64,000 nt of DNA from a bacterium (lineage in GTDB: Bacteria > Oederibacteriota > CAKKQC01), in NCBI GenBank assembly GCA_919901855.1, contig CAKKQC010000032.1, positions 10,588 through 74,587 of the forward strand. Reading direction: 5' to 3'. The first letter of the stretch is position 1; each line of letters starts with the position of its first letter. Made by a program: the position numbers and the translations under genes. This document shows, in pieces, positions 31,083-39,962 of this stretch. Under the pieces are notes generated by a model. The model did no database searches. It was not told the DNA's origin and worked only from the letters and a program-made list of their open reading frames with translations.

Positions 31083-33460
31083 TGCGGGCCCTGCTTTGCG
31101 CTTTCATGGTGACTCTGGCCCCGTCGGTGTGGGCATCCGGGGCCGGGACGACGGGCGCCAACGGGGTCAAGCTGTCGTCGGGCGCCCGGCCCGAGAGCCT
31201 GGGCGGAGCCTACGTCGGGCTCGCGGACGATCTCTCCGCGCTCTTCTGGAACCCCGCGGGCCTCGCGCTTCTTCAATCCCCCGAGGCGAGCTTCCTGCAC
31301 ACGGCCTACGTCGCGGAAACCTCCTACGACGTCCTCGCCTACGCCCAGCCGCTGGGTGCCGCCGGCACGGTGGCAGGCGCCTTGAACCTGCTCTCCTACG
31401 GGTCGTTCGGCCAGGCTTCCGCGCGCGGCGGCGGGCTCATGGACTCGCTCTCGCCCGCGGACGTCTTCGTCACGGGCGCGTGGGGGACCGCGGTGCCGCC
31501 GTTCCTCGGCCTCGACAAGCTCCGGCTCGGCGGGTCGGTCAAGATGACCTTCCAGAGCCTGACGAACTCGACCGAGAGCGGCCTCGCGCTGACCGGCGGC
31601 CTGCTGTGGGACACGCCGGTCGAGGGTCTCCGGGCCGGCACGACCGTGGACAACGCGGGGGCCGTGATCACGGGGAGCGGCCTGATGCCGCTCGCGTGGC
31701 GGCTGGGGGCGAGCTACGCGCGCGACCTCGCGGCGCGGTTCCGCGGCGTGGCGGTGGCCGACACCCTCGTCCAGCTCGACGCCGGGTTCCACGGCGGCCT
31801 CGGCGTCGAGGTCACGGGCTACGACCTCGTGGCCCTGCGCCTTGGCTGGCGCGGGGGCGGGGCGGAGGGCGGCCCCACCGCCGGCCTCGGCGCCCGGTAC
31901 CCGGCGCGGATCATGAACCGCGCCCTGCTCTTCAAGCTCGACTACGCGCTCGCGACCCACGGCGTCCTCGGGACCGCGCACCGGGTCCAGCTCGGGGTCG
32001 CCCTCGCCGGTCCCCTGCTCGGGCGGATCCGCGACCTGCGCGTCGAGGGCGACGCCCAGCATCCGCGGCTCGCGTGGTCCGGTTCCGGACCCGCGTATCT
32101 CGTCTTTGTCCGGAAGGCCGGCGACTCGTCGGTCCCGTTCCGCCGGCTCATGGAGCGGCCGCTGATCGAGGCGGCGTACGAGCCCCGGGAGCTCGAGCCC
32201 GGGGCGTACCGCATCCGCGTCGCGGCCGTCGATCCCGAGCGGCCGAACGACCTCGGGGCCCCGAAGGAGACGGACCTCACCGTCGCGGCCCCGCCGCCCC
32301 CGCCTGCCCCGGTCGCGCCGCCGCTCACGCTCTCGCTCGCGCGCGAGGGGCTGGTCGCGCGGCTGGTCTGGGCTAACGGGACCGGTCCCGCGTACGACGC
32401 GTTCGTCCTCCTGCCGGGGAACCCCGTTCCCGTCAAGCTGACGCACACGGCGACGGCCGAGTCTTCGTGCGTGGTGAAGGACCTCGCGCCGGGCGCCTAC
32501 GCGTTCCGGGTCGTGACCGTGGACCCGGCGCGGCCCGGGTGGCAGGGCTCCGCCGCCGAGGCGACGCTGACGCTCGACCCGCCTCCGGCCCAGATGGGGA
32601 TCGACGCGATCCGGACGGTCCAGGACCGGCTGGGCAAGATCGTCTTCGTCATCGGCAAGACCGACCTCGCGCCTTCCTCGGCCGCACCCCTGCTCGAGGT
32701 CGTGGAGCTGATGGCGAAGTTCCCGCAGTTGGTGGTCGAGGTCGAGGGCCACACGGACAGCACCGGTGGCGCGGCCCAGAACCTCAAGGTCTCGCAACTG
32801 CGCGCCGAGGCGGTCGTCAAGTTCCTCGTGGCGAAGGGCGTGGCCCCCGCCCGGCTCACGGCGAAGGGCTATGGCGGGACGAGACCGGTTGAGGATAATA
32901 AGACAAGCGCGGGTCAGGCCGCCAACCGCCGGGTCGAGTTCGCTGTCTCGGCGGCAGTTCCTGCGGCAGTTCCATCGGCAGCTCCTGTGCAGCCGACGAT
33001 CGAGCGCCGGTCGGAGCCTGCCGTCGCGACCGCCACGGAACCTGCCGTCTCAACCGCGACGGAACCTGCCGTCGCAACTGCTACGGCCGCGGATGAGCTG
33101 AAGACCGTCCAGGGGCGGCTCGGCAAGATCGTGTTCCAACTCGGGAAGACGGTGCTGGACCCGAAGTCCGAGCCGGCGCTGGCGGGCGTCGCCGAGATCC
33201 TGGCCCGGTACCCCGGAGTCCGCGTCGAGGTAGAGGGCCACACGGACAGCACCGGGAGTGCCGGGTTCAACGTCAAGGTCTCGCAGGCGCGCGCAGAGGC
33301 GGTCGTCAGGTACCTCGTCGACCGCAAGGGCGTCGCGGCGGACCGCCTCACGGCGAAGGGCTACGGCGGGGCGAAGCCGATCGCGGATAACCAGACCGAC
33401 GCGGGCCAGGCTGCCAACCGCCGCGTCGAGTTCCGCGTCATCGAGCCCGGAAACCAATAG
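31082..33460 (+). CDS. PorV/PorQ-type outer-membrane barrel fused to two OmpA domains
   Basis: The 792-aa protein begins with a signal peptide (MRALLCAFMVTLAPSVWA). Residues 20-320 form a PorV/UPF0164-like barrel with the family opening ARPESLGGAYVGLADDLSALFWNPAGL. Two Fn3-like segments (about 320-500) follow, then two OmpA-type peptidoglycan-binding domains at about 504-621 and 669-790. Both OmpA domains carry EGHTDSTG, LTAKGYGG and GQAANRRVEF. The linker between them repeats TEPAV. PorV is the shuttle subunit of the type IX secretion attachment complex; members normally lack OmpA domains. The ATG shares TGATG with the giant gene's stop, so the pair is translated together. Confidence 0.85.
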   Translation: MRALLCAFMVTLAPSVWASGAGTTGANGVKLSSGARPESLGGAYVGLADDLSALFWNPAGLALLQSPEASFLHTAYVAETSYDVLAYAQPLGAAGTVAGALNLLSYGSFGQASARGGGLMDSLSPADVFVTGAWGTAVPPFLGLDKLRLGGSVKMTFQSLTNSTESGLALTGGLLWDTPVEGLRAGTTVDNAGAVITGSGLMPLAWRLGASYARDLAARFRGVAVADTLVQLDAGFHGGLGVEVTGYDLVALRLGWRGGGAEGGPTAGLGARYPARIMNRALLFKLDYALATHGVLGTAHRVQLGVALAGPLLGRIRDLRVEGDAQHPRLAWSGSGPAYLVFVRKAGDSSVPFRRLMERPLIEAAYEPRELEPGAYRIRVAAVDPERPNDLGAPKETDLTVAAPPPPPAPVAPPLTLSLAREGLVARLVWANGTGPAYDAFVLLPGNPVPVKLTHTATAESSCVVKDLAPGAYAFRVVTVDPARPGWQGSAAEATLTLDPPPAQMGIDAIRTVQDRLGKIVFVIGKTDLAPSSAAPLLEVVELMAKFPQLVVEVEGHTDSTGGAAQNLKVSQLRAEAVVKFLVAKGVAPARLTAKGYGGTRPVEDNKTSAGQAANRRVEFAVSAAVPAAVPSAAPVQPTIERRSEPAVATATEPAVSTATEPAVATATAADELKTVQGRLGKIVFQLGKTVLDPKSEPALAGVAEILARYPGVRVEVEGHTDSTGSAGFNVKVSQARAEAVVRYLVDRKGVAADRLTAKGYGGAKPIADNQTDAGQAANRRVEFRVIEPGNQ

Positions 33461-33552
33461 CCAGCCGTCCCGGGGACTAATGACCCCCGGATGCCGCCGG
33501 GCGGATTGGCGTTCCGCCGGAAGACTGGCAGAATGGGGGAGAGATAAAGAAG

Positions 33553-34812
33553 ATGTACCGCCCGCACGTCCCCCTCGCCCTCGTTCTGGCCGCCGCGATC
33601 CTGCCGGTCGCCGCGCTCTGTGGCGGCCCCGGCTCGACCGGCGGCGTGGGGCTCAAGCTGCCCTCCGCGGCGCGCCCCGCCGCGATGGGCGGCGCCTTCG
33701 TCGGGCTCGCGGACGACCTTTCGGCCCTCGCGTGGAATCCCGCCGGGCTGGCGAACGTCACCGCGCCCGAGCTCTCGCTCATGCACACCCAGTACCTGGC
33801 CGACACCAACTACGAGGTCCTGGGTTACGCCCAGCCGGTCTCCGTGCTCGGGACGGTCGCGGGGTCGGTCCACCTCCTCGACTACGGGAACATGCCGCGC
33901 ACGCTCGAGCGCACTGACGGCATGTACGGCGGACTCTTCGGGAGTGCGACGCCCCAGGACCTCTTCGTGACGGCCGGGTGGGGCACGGCCCTGCCGCCGG
34001 TCTTCGGGCTCAACCGGCTCAAGGGCGGCGTCGCGCTCAAGGGCACGTTCCAGCAGTTGTCGGGAGGCACGCTGCTCGGGATCGGGCTGTCCGCCGGGGC
34101 GCTGCTGGACACGCCCGTCCAGGGCCTGCGGCTGGGCACGCTCGTGGACAACCTGGGCGCGCTCACGGGGCAGGGCCGGCTCCTGCCGCTCGCCTGGGCC
34201 GCGGGACTGAGCTACGGCGTCGATATCAGCGGGGACTTCCGCGCGGTCTACGCCGTCGACACCCGCCTCCAGGTGGACACGACCCCGCAGGCCAGCATGG
34301 GGCTCGAGTTCGCCGCGTTCGACATGCTGCTCGCGCGCGTGGGCTTCCGCGGCGGCGGGTCGCTCGGCGGCGTCACGCTCGGGGGGGGCGTCAGGTACCC
34401 GATGACGTGGTTCGGGAAGACCATGCTCTTCAAGCTCGACTACGCGAACGTGGCCTCGGGCGAGCTCGGGGCCTCCCAGCGATTCCAGCTCTCGGTCCAG
34501 TTCGGCGGGTTCTCGACCAACGTCCGGCTCGGGTCGGCGCGGATCGGGTACGAGGGCAACGAGCCGGTCCTGAGCTGGAAGGGGCACGGCCCGGCCTACA
34601 CGATCCTGATGAAGCGGGAAGGGGAGACGACATTCTCGCAGCTCACCGACCGGCCGATCGAGGAGACGTCGTACGGGCTCATCGGGCTTCCGCCCGGGCG
34701 CTACGTCTTCCGGATCCTGACCGTGGACCCGTACAACCCGGCGTGGAAGGGCCCGGTCTCGAGGGACCTCGAACTCACGATCGAGACCCCGGCGGAGTCC
34801 CCGGCGCCCTGA
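33553..34812 (+). CDS. PorV/PorQ-type outer-membrane barrel
   Basis: This 419-aa paralogue of the preceding protein's barrel part has a signal peptide and the same opening ARPAAMGGAFVGLADDLSALAWNPAGL. It also keeps the strand motifs GYAQPVSVLGTVAGS and TMLFKLDYANVASGELG, then one Fn3-like C-terminal domain (YVFRILTVDPYNPAWKG) but no OmpA domain. A 92-bp gap containing a short GC inverted repeat separates it from the fusion gene. It may be a second barrel of the same surface-export system. A strong double hairpin follows its stop. Confidence 0.82.
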   Translation: MYRPHVPLALVLAAAILPVAALCGGPGSTGGVGLKLPSAARPAAMGGAFVGLADDLSALAWNPAGLANVTAPELSLMHTQYLADTNYEVLGYAQPVSVLGTVAGSVHLLDYGNMPRTLERTDGMYGGLFGSATPQDLFVTAGWGTALPPVFGLNRLKGGVALKGTFQQLSGGTLLGIGLSAGALLDTPVQGLRLGTLVDNLGALTGQGRLLPLAWAAGLSYGVDISGDFRAVYAVDTRLQVDTTPQASMGLEFAAFDMLLARVGFRGGGSLGGVTLGGGVRYPMTWFGKTMLFKLDYANVASGELGASQRFQLSVQFGGFSTNVRLGSARIGYEGNEPVLSWKGHGPAYTILMKREGETTFSQLTDRPIEETSYGLIGLPPGRYVFRILTVDPYNPAWKGPVSRDLELTIETPAESPAP

Positions 34813-34858
34813 CGTTCCAGGAGGAACGTCTTCGGGTTGTCGCGGACGCGACAACCCG
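34811..34858. terminator. Double hairpin between convergent genes; includes palindromic repeat
   Basis: First hairpin GACGTTCC-AGGA-GGAACGTC at 34811-34830. Second is CGGGTTGTCGCG-GA-CGCGACAACCCG at 34833-34858. They lie between the convergent ends of the barrel and TPR genes and fit a bidirectional terminator. The second is a sister of the palindrome at 3982. Confidence 0.6.
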
Positions 34859-34882
34859 CGACGCTCGCGGACGGGATGGCGG

Positions 34883-35974
34883 CTAGGGCTTGAGGCGGAG
34901 GTTCTTGAACTCGGGGGTGCGGCCGGCCTTGATGAGCGCCGCCCAATCGGCGAGACGCTTCTCGCCCGTCTTCCAGAACCGGCCGACTTCCTCGAGGTAG
35001 TCGAGGACGGCGTCGCGCTCGCCCGCCTCGAGCAGGGCCTTGGCCAGCTCCATCCGCGGCCCGAAGGAGTTGAGTTGGGGCGAGCCCTTGACGTCGCCCG
35101 ACTGGATCAGGCAGGCGACGGCCTCCTTGGGCTTCTTTTCCCGCAGCGCGACCAGCCCGAGGACGGTGTTGCCGTCGTGCGCGGCGTTGCTCCAGTTCCA
35201 GTCCGTGGCGGGTGTCTTGGCGATGAGCGCGGAGGCGTACTCTCCGGCCTTGTCGTCGCGGGCCATGAGATACGCGGCGTCGGCCAGGTCGGCGTACAGG
35301 AGCAGCTTCACGTCGAGCTCGGGGATCAGGGCCGTCGCCTGCTCGAGGTTCCGGAACGCGAGGGATGCTTCCGCGAACCGCTTGTCCTTGGCGTCGGCGA
35401 GGCGGGCGGTACCCAGGTGCGCGCGGCCGATCCGCTCCGGCCACTCCGGGCTCCTCGGCTCGAGTTTGCGCGCCCGCTCCAGGTACCCGAGCGCGAGGTC
35501 CCGCTCCTGGTGGAGCAGGAAGGAGGCGGCGTTGCCCAGGATGGTGACGTCGTCCGGACGCGCGTCCACGTTCGCGAGCCACCGGGTCTTCGCCAGCGCG
35601 TAGCCTTCGGCGCCGTCGATCGGGACGAGGATCTCGAGTTCCGGCCCGACGGCCATCCCGGGGCGGTGCTCGATGATCCAGAGGATGTGGGTGATGCGCG
35701 CCGCCTTCGCCTGCGGGTCCTGGAACCGCGCGACGAGGTAGTAGCCGAGCAGGACCGCCCGGTTCGCGTAGTCGTCCGGCTGGGCCGCGATCCGGGCCTC
35801 GAGCTCGGCGGCCGAGGTGGCGGACAGGTTGTACCCCTCCGCCGCGAGCCCGCTCAGGGTCGCGCGCTCGTCCCCCGTCCGGGTGGACGAGTAGGAGACG
35901 TCGGCGCGGCCGGCGGCTGGCAGGACGAGGGCGCACGCCAGCAGGGCGATGGGGAGCAGGCGAATCTTCATCAT
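34883..35974 (-). CDS. Secreted TPR-like protein
   Basis: The 363-aa product has a signal peptide (MMKIRLLPIALLACALVLPAAGRA). A mostly helical body follows with Ala/Leu/Tyr patterns of TPR or Sel1-like repeats, for example DDVTILGNAASFLLHQERDLALGYLERARKLEP split over adjacent helices. No enzymatic motif is visible. It would be a periplasmic scaffold or partner protein. It is convergent with the barrel gene and separated by 93 bp from the start of the Tad cluster on the other strand, so its promoter lies in that short gap. Confidence 0.6.
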   Translation of the reverse strand: MMKIRLLPIALLACALVLPAAGRADVSYSSTRTGDERATLSGLAAEGYNLSATSAAELEARIAAQPDDYANRAVLLGYYLVARFQDPQAKAARITHILWIIEHRPGMAVGPELEILVPIDGAEGYALAKTRWLANVDARPDDVTILGNAASFLLHQERDLALGYLERARKLEPRSPEWPERIGRAHLGTARLADAKDKRFAEASLAFRNLEQATALIPELDVKLLLYADLADAAYLMARDDKAGEYASALIAKTPATDWNWSNAAHDGNTVLGLVALREKKPKEAVACLIQSGDVKGSPQLNSFGPRMELAKALLEAGERDAVLDYLEEVGRFWKTGEKRLADWAALIKAGRTPEFKNLRLKP

Positions 35975-36067
35975 GCAGGCCTATTGTAACAGCCGCGTCT
36001 TGGCGTCCCATCCGGCGCTTGACGAACGTGGCATGGTCGCCTACCATGACGGCTCGGACGAATAGGT

Positions 36068-36604
36068 ATGAGAAGTCACTGTCGAAACAGGCACGGACGA
36101 TCACCCGAAGCGGGCGCGGCGCTCGTCGAGTTCGCGCTCGTCATTCCCCTATTTCTCGCCATGCTTTGGGGCCTCGTGACCCTCGTCGTGCTCGCGCGCT
36201 CCCGGCTCCAGGTCGCAATTGTCGCGCACGCGGTCGCGCGCGAGGCCCAGGCGGGCCAGCTCCCGCCGGAATCCCTGACCGCGCTCGCGAAGGCCTACGG
36301 CCGCGGCTGCGGGATGGGCCGCGCCGCGGTGGACAGCCTCCGGGTCGAGGTCGGGAGCGGCGCCGGGGGCCTGGGCCTGGGGGGCGCGGGGCTGTTCGGC
36401 AGCGTGATCGGGATGGCGTCCGGGTGGAACCGGCTCACGGTGCGGGCGCGGGTCCCGGTGCCGGACGCGCTGCGCCTGCTCACCGGACCCGCGGAGTTCC
36501 GGTCCGAGACGACCTACGTGGCCGGAACCTGGAAGGCCCCGTGGACCCTGCTGAACGGACTGCTCAAGATGCCCGATCCCCGGGCCGAGAAGGGGAACCG
36601 GTGA
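36068..36604 (+). CDS. tadE: TadE-like minor pilin of Tad/Flp pilus
   Basis: This 178-aa protein has the TadE layout: a short basic N-terminus, then EAGAALVEFALVIPLFLAML with the Glu and hydrophobic helix used by prepilin-type proteins, then an extracytoplasmic domain. TadE-family pseudopilins help assemble Flp pili. It is the first gene of a cluster whose later members are cpaB and cpaC. The stop overlaps the GTG of the next gene as GTGA. The ATG at 36068 has only a weak ribosome site. Confidence 0.75.
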   Translation: MRSHCRNRHGRSPEAGAALVEFALVIPLFLAMLWGLVTLVVLARSRLQVAIVAHAVAREAQAGQLPPESLTALAKAYGRGCGMGRAAVDSLRVEVGSGAGGLGLGGAGLFGSVIGMASGWNRLTVRARVPVPDALRLLTGPAEFRSETTYVAGTWKAPWTLLNGLLKMPDPRAEKGNR

Positions 36605-37293
36605 TCCGGACGATCGTCGTCCTCTCGTGCCTCGCGGGACGCGCCGCCGCCGGCGGCTGGCTCTCCACGCCGGACCTGCCCCGGGTGGAGGGGATGACCC
36701 GCGTCCTCGAAGGCACGGTGCGGATCAACCTCACGTCCGCCCGGTACGCGGTCTCGGCCGGCCCGTTGGCTGCGGTGGCACCAGCCTTCGAGGCGGCCGC
36801 GCGGGCGGCGGGGTGGGTGCCGGAGCAGGCGGGACGCCGCGTGTTCCCGGTGCCCGGAGGGGCGCTCGACCTGCGCGCGTACCGCGCGGGGACGCGATGG
36901 CTTCTCCAGGGCGTCACCGACGGCCGGCCGGGCGAGCCGGACTCGTGCTTCGCCGTGCAGGCGCTCTTCGACGGCGTGCCGCCCTGGGCGGACGGGGCGG
37001 GGGAGGCGCCGGGCCGCGACCCCGCCGGGTGGCCGCGGATTTCGTCCGCGCGCCGGCTCCTGCACCTCGGGGGCCGGGGATTCGAGGCCGCGTGCTACGC
37101 GACCTCCGCGCCCCCGAGCGGGGTGCTCGCCGAGGCCGCCCGGCGGCTGCCGGCCGCGGGTTGGCGGACGGAGCCGTTGGGGGCGGGCGGGCTGGCGGCC
37201 ACCCGTGCCGGCCGGCCCGATACCGCGCTGTGGACCCGGCCCGACGGGACGGGGACCGTCTTCATTGTGATCGCGACGGAGGAGGTTCGATGA
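36601..37293 (+). CDS. Secreted protein of unknown function in Tad cluster
   Basis: The 230-aa product begins with a likely signal peptide (VIRTIVVLSCLAGRAAAGGW). It has an alpha/beta-like body with one Cys pair (DSCFAVQ and FEACYATS). No known family is recognised. Start and stop overlap tadE (GTGA) and cpaB (ATGA), so it is an integral member of this pilus operon, where an accessory assembly or pilus-tip role is possible (inference). The GTG start is chosen because of the overlap. Confidence 0.6.
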   Translation: MIRTIVVLSCLAGRAAAGGWLSTPDLPRVEGMTRVLEGTVRINLTSARYAVSAGPLAAVAPAFEAAARAAGWVPEQAGRRVFPVPGGALDLRAYRAGTRWLLQGVTDGRPGEPDSCFAVQALFDGVPPWADGAGEAPGRDPAGWPRISSARRLLHLGGRGFEAACYATSAPPSGVLAEAARRLPAAGWRTEPLGAGGLAATRAGRPDTALWTRPDGTGTVFIVIATEEVR

Positions 37294-38033
37294 ACAGCCG
37301 CATGACTCTGCTCGTCTCCGCGATCGCGGGCGTGCTGGCCGCGGTCTTCGCGTACGCCTGGTTCTCTTCGGCCGAGCGGTCGTTGCGCGAGATGTCGTCG
37401 CCCGCCCCGGTCCTGGTCGCCTCCCGGTACATCGCCAGCGGCGCCCGCGTGGACGCGTCCGCGGTCGAGGTGAAGGCCTTCCCGCGGGCGTTCATCCAGC
37501 CCGGAGCGCTGGCGGCCGTGAAGGACGCCGAAGGCCAGCTCGCGCTGGCGCCGATCGCGGCGAGAGAACAACTCCTGGCGAACAAGCTCACGAAGGGCGG
37601 CGTCGCCCTCGCCCTCGCCGTGCCGCCCGGCAGGCGCGCGGTTACGGTGGCCGTGGATGCCGCGTCCGGGGTCGCGGGCCTGCTCAAGCCGGGCGACCTC
37701 GTGGACGTGGTGGTCACCGCCGACGAGGGCGGAGCCCCCAGGACGTCCGTCCTCATGCAGGCGGCGCCCGTCCTCGCGGTCGGGAAGACGTTCTCGGTCG
37801 AGCCGTCGCGGAAGGAGGAGGAGGGGTCGCTCCTCGGCGCGCAAGCGGACACGGTGACGCTCGCGGCCTCGCCGTTCGAAGCGACCCAGCTGGTGCATTT
37901 CGAGCTCGCGGGGCGCATCAAGCTGCTACTGCGCTCTCCGGGCGACGTCCAGCGGATTCCGCTGGCGCCCATATCGGGCCGGTCGGTCCGGGCCGCCCCG
38001 GCGGGAGACGACGAGGAGGTGAGGAAGCGATGA
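37290..38033 (+). CDS. cpaB: Flp pilus assembly protein CpaB (RcpC)
   Basis: CpaB (247 aa) is a periplasmic, membrane-anchored partner of the Tad secretin. It starts with one membrane helix (LLVSAIAGVLAAVFAYAWF) and then a SAF domain (VLVASRYIASGARVDASAVEVKAFP). RcpC-type beta modules follow (AVTVAVDAASGVAGLLKPGDLVDVVVT), including the strongly conserved GLLKPGDLVDV motif, and a domain with DTVTLAASPFEATQLVHFEL. A GGAGG ribosome site precedes the ATG. The length is typical and the gene is intact. It overlaps the truncated cpaC by ATGA. Confidence 0.9.
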   Translation: MNSRMTLLVSAIAGVLAAVFAYAWFSSAERSLREMSSPAPVLVASRYIASGARVDASAVEVKAFPRAFIQPGALAAVKDAEGQLALAPIAAREQLLANKLTKGGVALALAVPPGRRAVTVAVDAASGVAGLLKPGDLVDVVVTADEGGAPRTSVLMQAAPVLAVGKTFSVEPSRKEEEGSLLGAQADTVTLAASPFEATQLVHFELAGRIKLLLRSPGDVQRIPLAPISGRSVRAAPAGDDEEVRKR

Positions 38034-38482
38034 GCATGTTCACGGTCGGACTCGCGGTGGTGTTGGCGGCGCTCCGGGGGCTTCCGGCCGCCGCGGAATC
38101 GCCGCCCGGCGGCGACCTGATCCAGGTGGATGTCCAGGTCCTGGAGATCAACAAGTCGAAACTCTACAAGGTCGGGCTCGACTGGGCGCGCCTGCTCGAG
38201 GGCGGGGCGGCGGGGGCCGCGTCCGCGGCCGCGGGAGGTCCGGTGAGTCCCGCCGAACTGGTCGAGGACGCTCCGCCGCCGCTCCGCAAGCTGGGGACGT
38301 TCTCGCGCGGGCAGGTCGACGCGTTCATGCGCCTGCTCGAGGGTAACAACTACGGGAGGCTGCTCGCCAAGCCCAAGCTGCTGACTGTGAGCGGCTCGCC
38401 CGCGACCTTCCTCGTCGGCGGCGAGATTCCCGTCGTCTCGCAGGACACGCAGGGCCATGGATGCGTGTCCTATCTGTCATGA
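38030..38482 (+). pseudogene. cpaC: Truncated Tad/Flp secretin cpaC, cut by the island
   Basis: The first ~140 residues are a normal secretin N-terminal part. They comprise a signal peptide, IQVDVQVLEINKSKLYKVGL (the conserved strand before the secretin core), then LLAKPKLLTVSGSPATFLVGGEIPVVSQD, which in intact homologues leads into the beta-barrel. After QDTQG the frame runs into island sequence and stops at 38482 after ten foreign codons. The whole membrane-spanning domain is missing, so no working pore can be made from this copy. The missing 3' part is expected beyond the right edge at the other end of the island. The downstream tad genes are not in the window. Confidence 0.85.
38443..38470. 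other. Putative attL of the serine recombinase
   Basis: GGACACGCA-N10-TGCGTGTCC is a perfect 9-bp inverted repeat around a centre between 38456 and 38457. The left arm is in the conserved secretin reading frame and the right arm in foreign sequence, 22 bp from the recombinase stop. This is the layout expected of a hybrid att site. Confidence 0.6.
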
Positions 38483-38491
38483 TCTTTCTCC

Positions 38492-39943
38492 TTATGTGAC
38501 AGTCTTCCCTGGCAGGTAGTTCAACTCAAACGTGATTCCGTCCTTCTCAACAACTATCTGTTCAACGATGGCCTCTGCAATCTGTCGCTTTTCCTCCGAG
38601 GTCAGTTCCGGCCACCGACCATAGAGGTCCCGGGCTTCGTTGAGAATCTGGTCGCTGGACTGGAACCTGACACGGAGAAAGTCAATCTCACCTTGCAGAC
38701 TGGGCATTTCGTTCCTGATCTGCCGATACCGCTCATCCATCGGCTTGTACCTTTCCCCGAATCCTTCCTTTGGGAGCTGCCCATCCATGTAGAGGCTGAC
38801 CAACTTGTCCATACCAGCCTTAACCTTTGCGCTCTCACTCTCAAGGTTATCCAGCAGCTCTTCCTTCTCTTTCAGTTGCTGGTCGGCCTGGGTCAGATGC
38901 TCAGCGACTTCCTCCTTGCAGAGAACGAAATCCCGTATCTTGGTGTGAAAGACACTATCCAAGTCTTGAATGGTGATCTTGTTCCGACAACCAGACCGGA
39001 AGCAGACATACTTCGGTGTGTTCGAAGGAACATACATCTTGCTTCCGCAATGGCACACTACCAGCCCAGTGAATACATGCACAGGCTTCCGGCCAGGCCT
39101 TCTACCGCTCTCTCGTCGCCCACTCAGAAGCGCGTTGCACTGGCTCCAAACATCGACGCTGACAATCGGATCCACTTCCGTCAGAATCCATTCCTCGGGG
39201 GGCTTGTCTTCCCAGCCATCAGGCTTGGAGTAGTTGGCGCGGCGGAGTCCTTTCGCCGAAGGATCCTTGATAAGCCGCTCAACCGTGGTCGAGCTCCAGG
39301 CGGCTCGGTTCCTCGTGCGGTGCCCTTGCTCATTGAGCAGTCTGGCAACGGTCTTGAGACGACCGTGCTGCAGGAAGAGCTCGTAGATGAGTCTTCGAAC
39401 CGGAGCTTCTGCAGGATTGACTACTAGCTTCTTGTCCTTCCACATGTACCCATAGGGCCCCTTGCCACCAAGGGGTTTTCCCATCTTGGCCCTGACCACA
39501 ACGGAAGCTGCGACCCGTGAAGCGATCTCTTCCCGTTCCCATTGAGCCAGGGCCGCAATCATGGTGTAGAAGAGGCGTCCGGCAGGCGTCGATGTGTCGA
39601 TGGATTCCTGAAGAGAGACGAGATCGGCACCGTACTTCTTGAAGAGGTCCGCGAAATCAAGGAGTTCCCGAGTGTTTCGAGCAAGGCGAGCGAGTTTGGA
39701 GAAGATCAGTCCGGTGATGTGGCCACGTTCAATATCCTTGATCATCCGCTGAGCTTCCGGATGCGCCATCACGGACTTCCCACTCACGGCCTCAAGGTGA
39801 TAGACCTCTTGCACCTTCCACTGCTTGAACTCCGCATAGTACCGAGCTCGTTTCTCGTGGTGCTCGGGACTATCCCCTCGGGCCTGGTCTTCGGTAGAGA
39901 CCCGAATCCAGATGCCTACTGCCTTCGGAACCTCTGTACCAAT
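38492..39943 (-). CDS. Large serine recombinase, apparent ATT start
   Basis: The 483-aa protein integrates or excises DNA by serine catalysis. The resolvase domain begins VGIWIRVSTEDQARG with the nucleophile Ser16, and continues with LARNTRELLDFA and REEIASRVA. The Recombinase domain contains KPLGGKGPYGYMW and NRAAWSSTTVERLIKDP. A zinc ribbon (CHCGSKM, then CFRSGC) and a coiled coil (about 320-420) follow. The frame has no ATG, GTG or TTG before the catalytic motif: upstream are a TGA and then AAGGAG, 7 nt, ATT at 39943. Starting at the first in-frame GTG (39814) would remove the active site. ATT initiation is therefore the simplest reading; a sequencing frameshift is the alternative. Confidence 0.88.
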   Translation of the reverse strand: MGTEVPKAVGIWIRVSTEDQARGDSPEHHEKRARYYAEFKQWKVQEVYHLEAVSGKSVMAHPEAQRMIKDIERGHITGLIFSKLARLARNTRELLDFADLFKKYGADLVSLQESIDTSTPAGRLFYTMIAALAQWEREEIASRVAASVVVRAKMGKPLGGKGPYGYMWKDKKLVVNPAEAPVRRLIYELFLQHGRLKTVARLLNEQGHRTRNRAAWSSTTVERLIKDPSAKGLRRANYSKPDGWEDKPPEEWILTEVDPIVSVDVWSQCNALLSGRRESGRRPGRKPVHVFTGLVVCHCGSKMYVPSNTPKYVCFRSGCRNKITIQDLDSVFHTKIRDFVLCKEEVAEHLTQADQQLKEKEELLDNLESESAKVKAGMDKLVSLYMDGQLPKEGFGERYKPMDERYRQIRNEMPSLQGEIDFLRVRFQSSDQILNEARDLYGRWPELTSEEKRQIAEAIVEQIVVEKDGITFELNYLPGKTVT

Positions 39944-39962
39944 GGCATTTCTCCTTAGTCAT

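Noticed and set aside
33469-33490. Short inverted repeat CCGGGG/CCCCGG between the two PorV genes
   Set aside because: Six bp without a T run is near chance in such GC-rich DNA, so it is not called a terminator.
38474-38502. CTGTCA-N17-TGACAG around the recombinase stop codon
   Set aside because: Arms are short and the spacer long; it could be part of the att region or chance, and the 9-bp palindrome next to it is the better att candidate.
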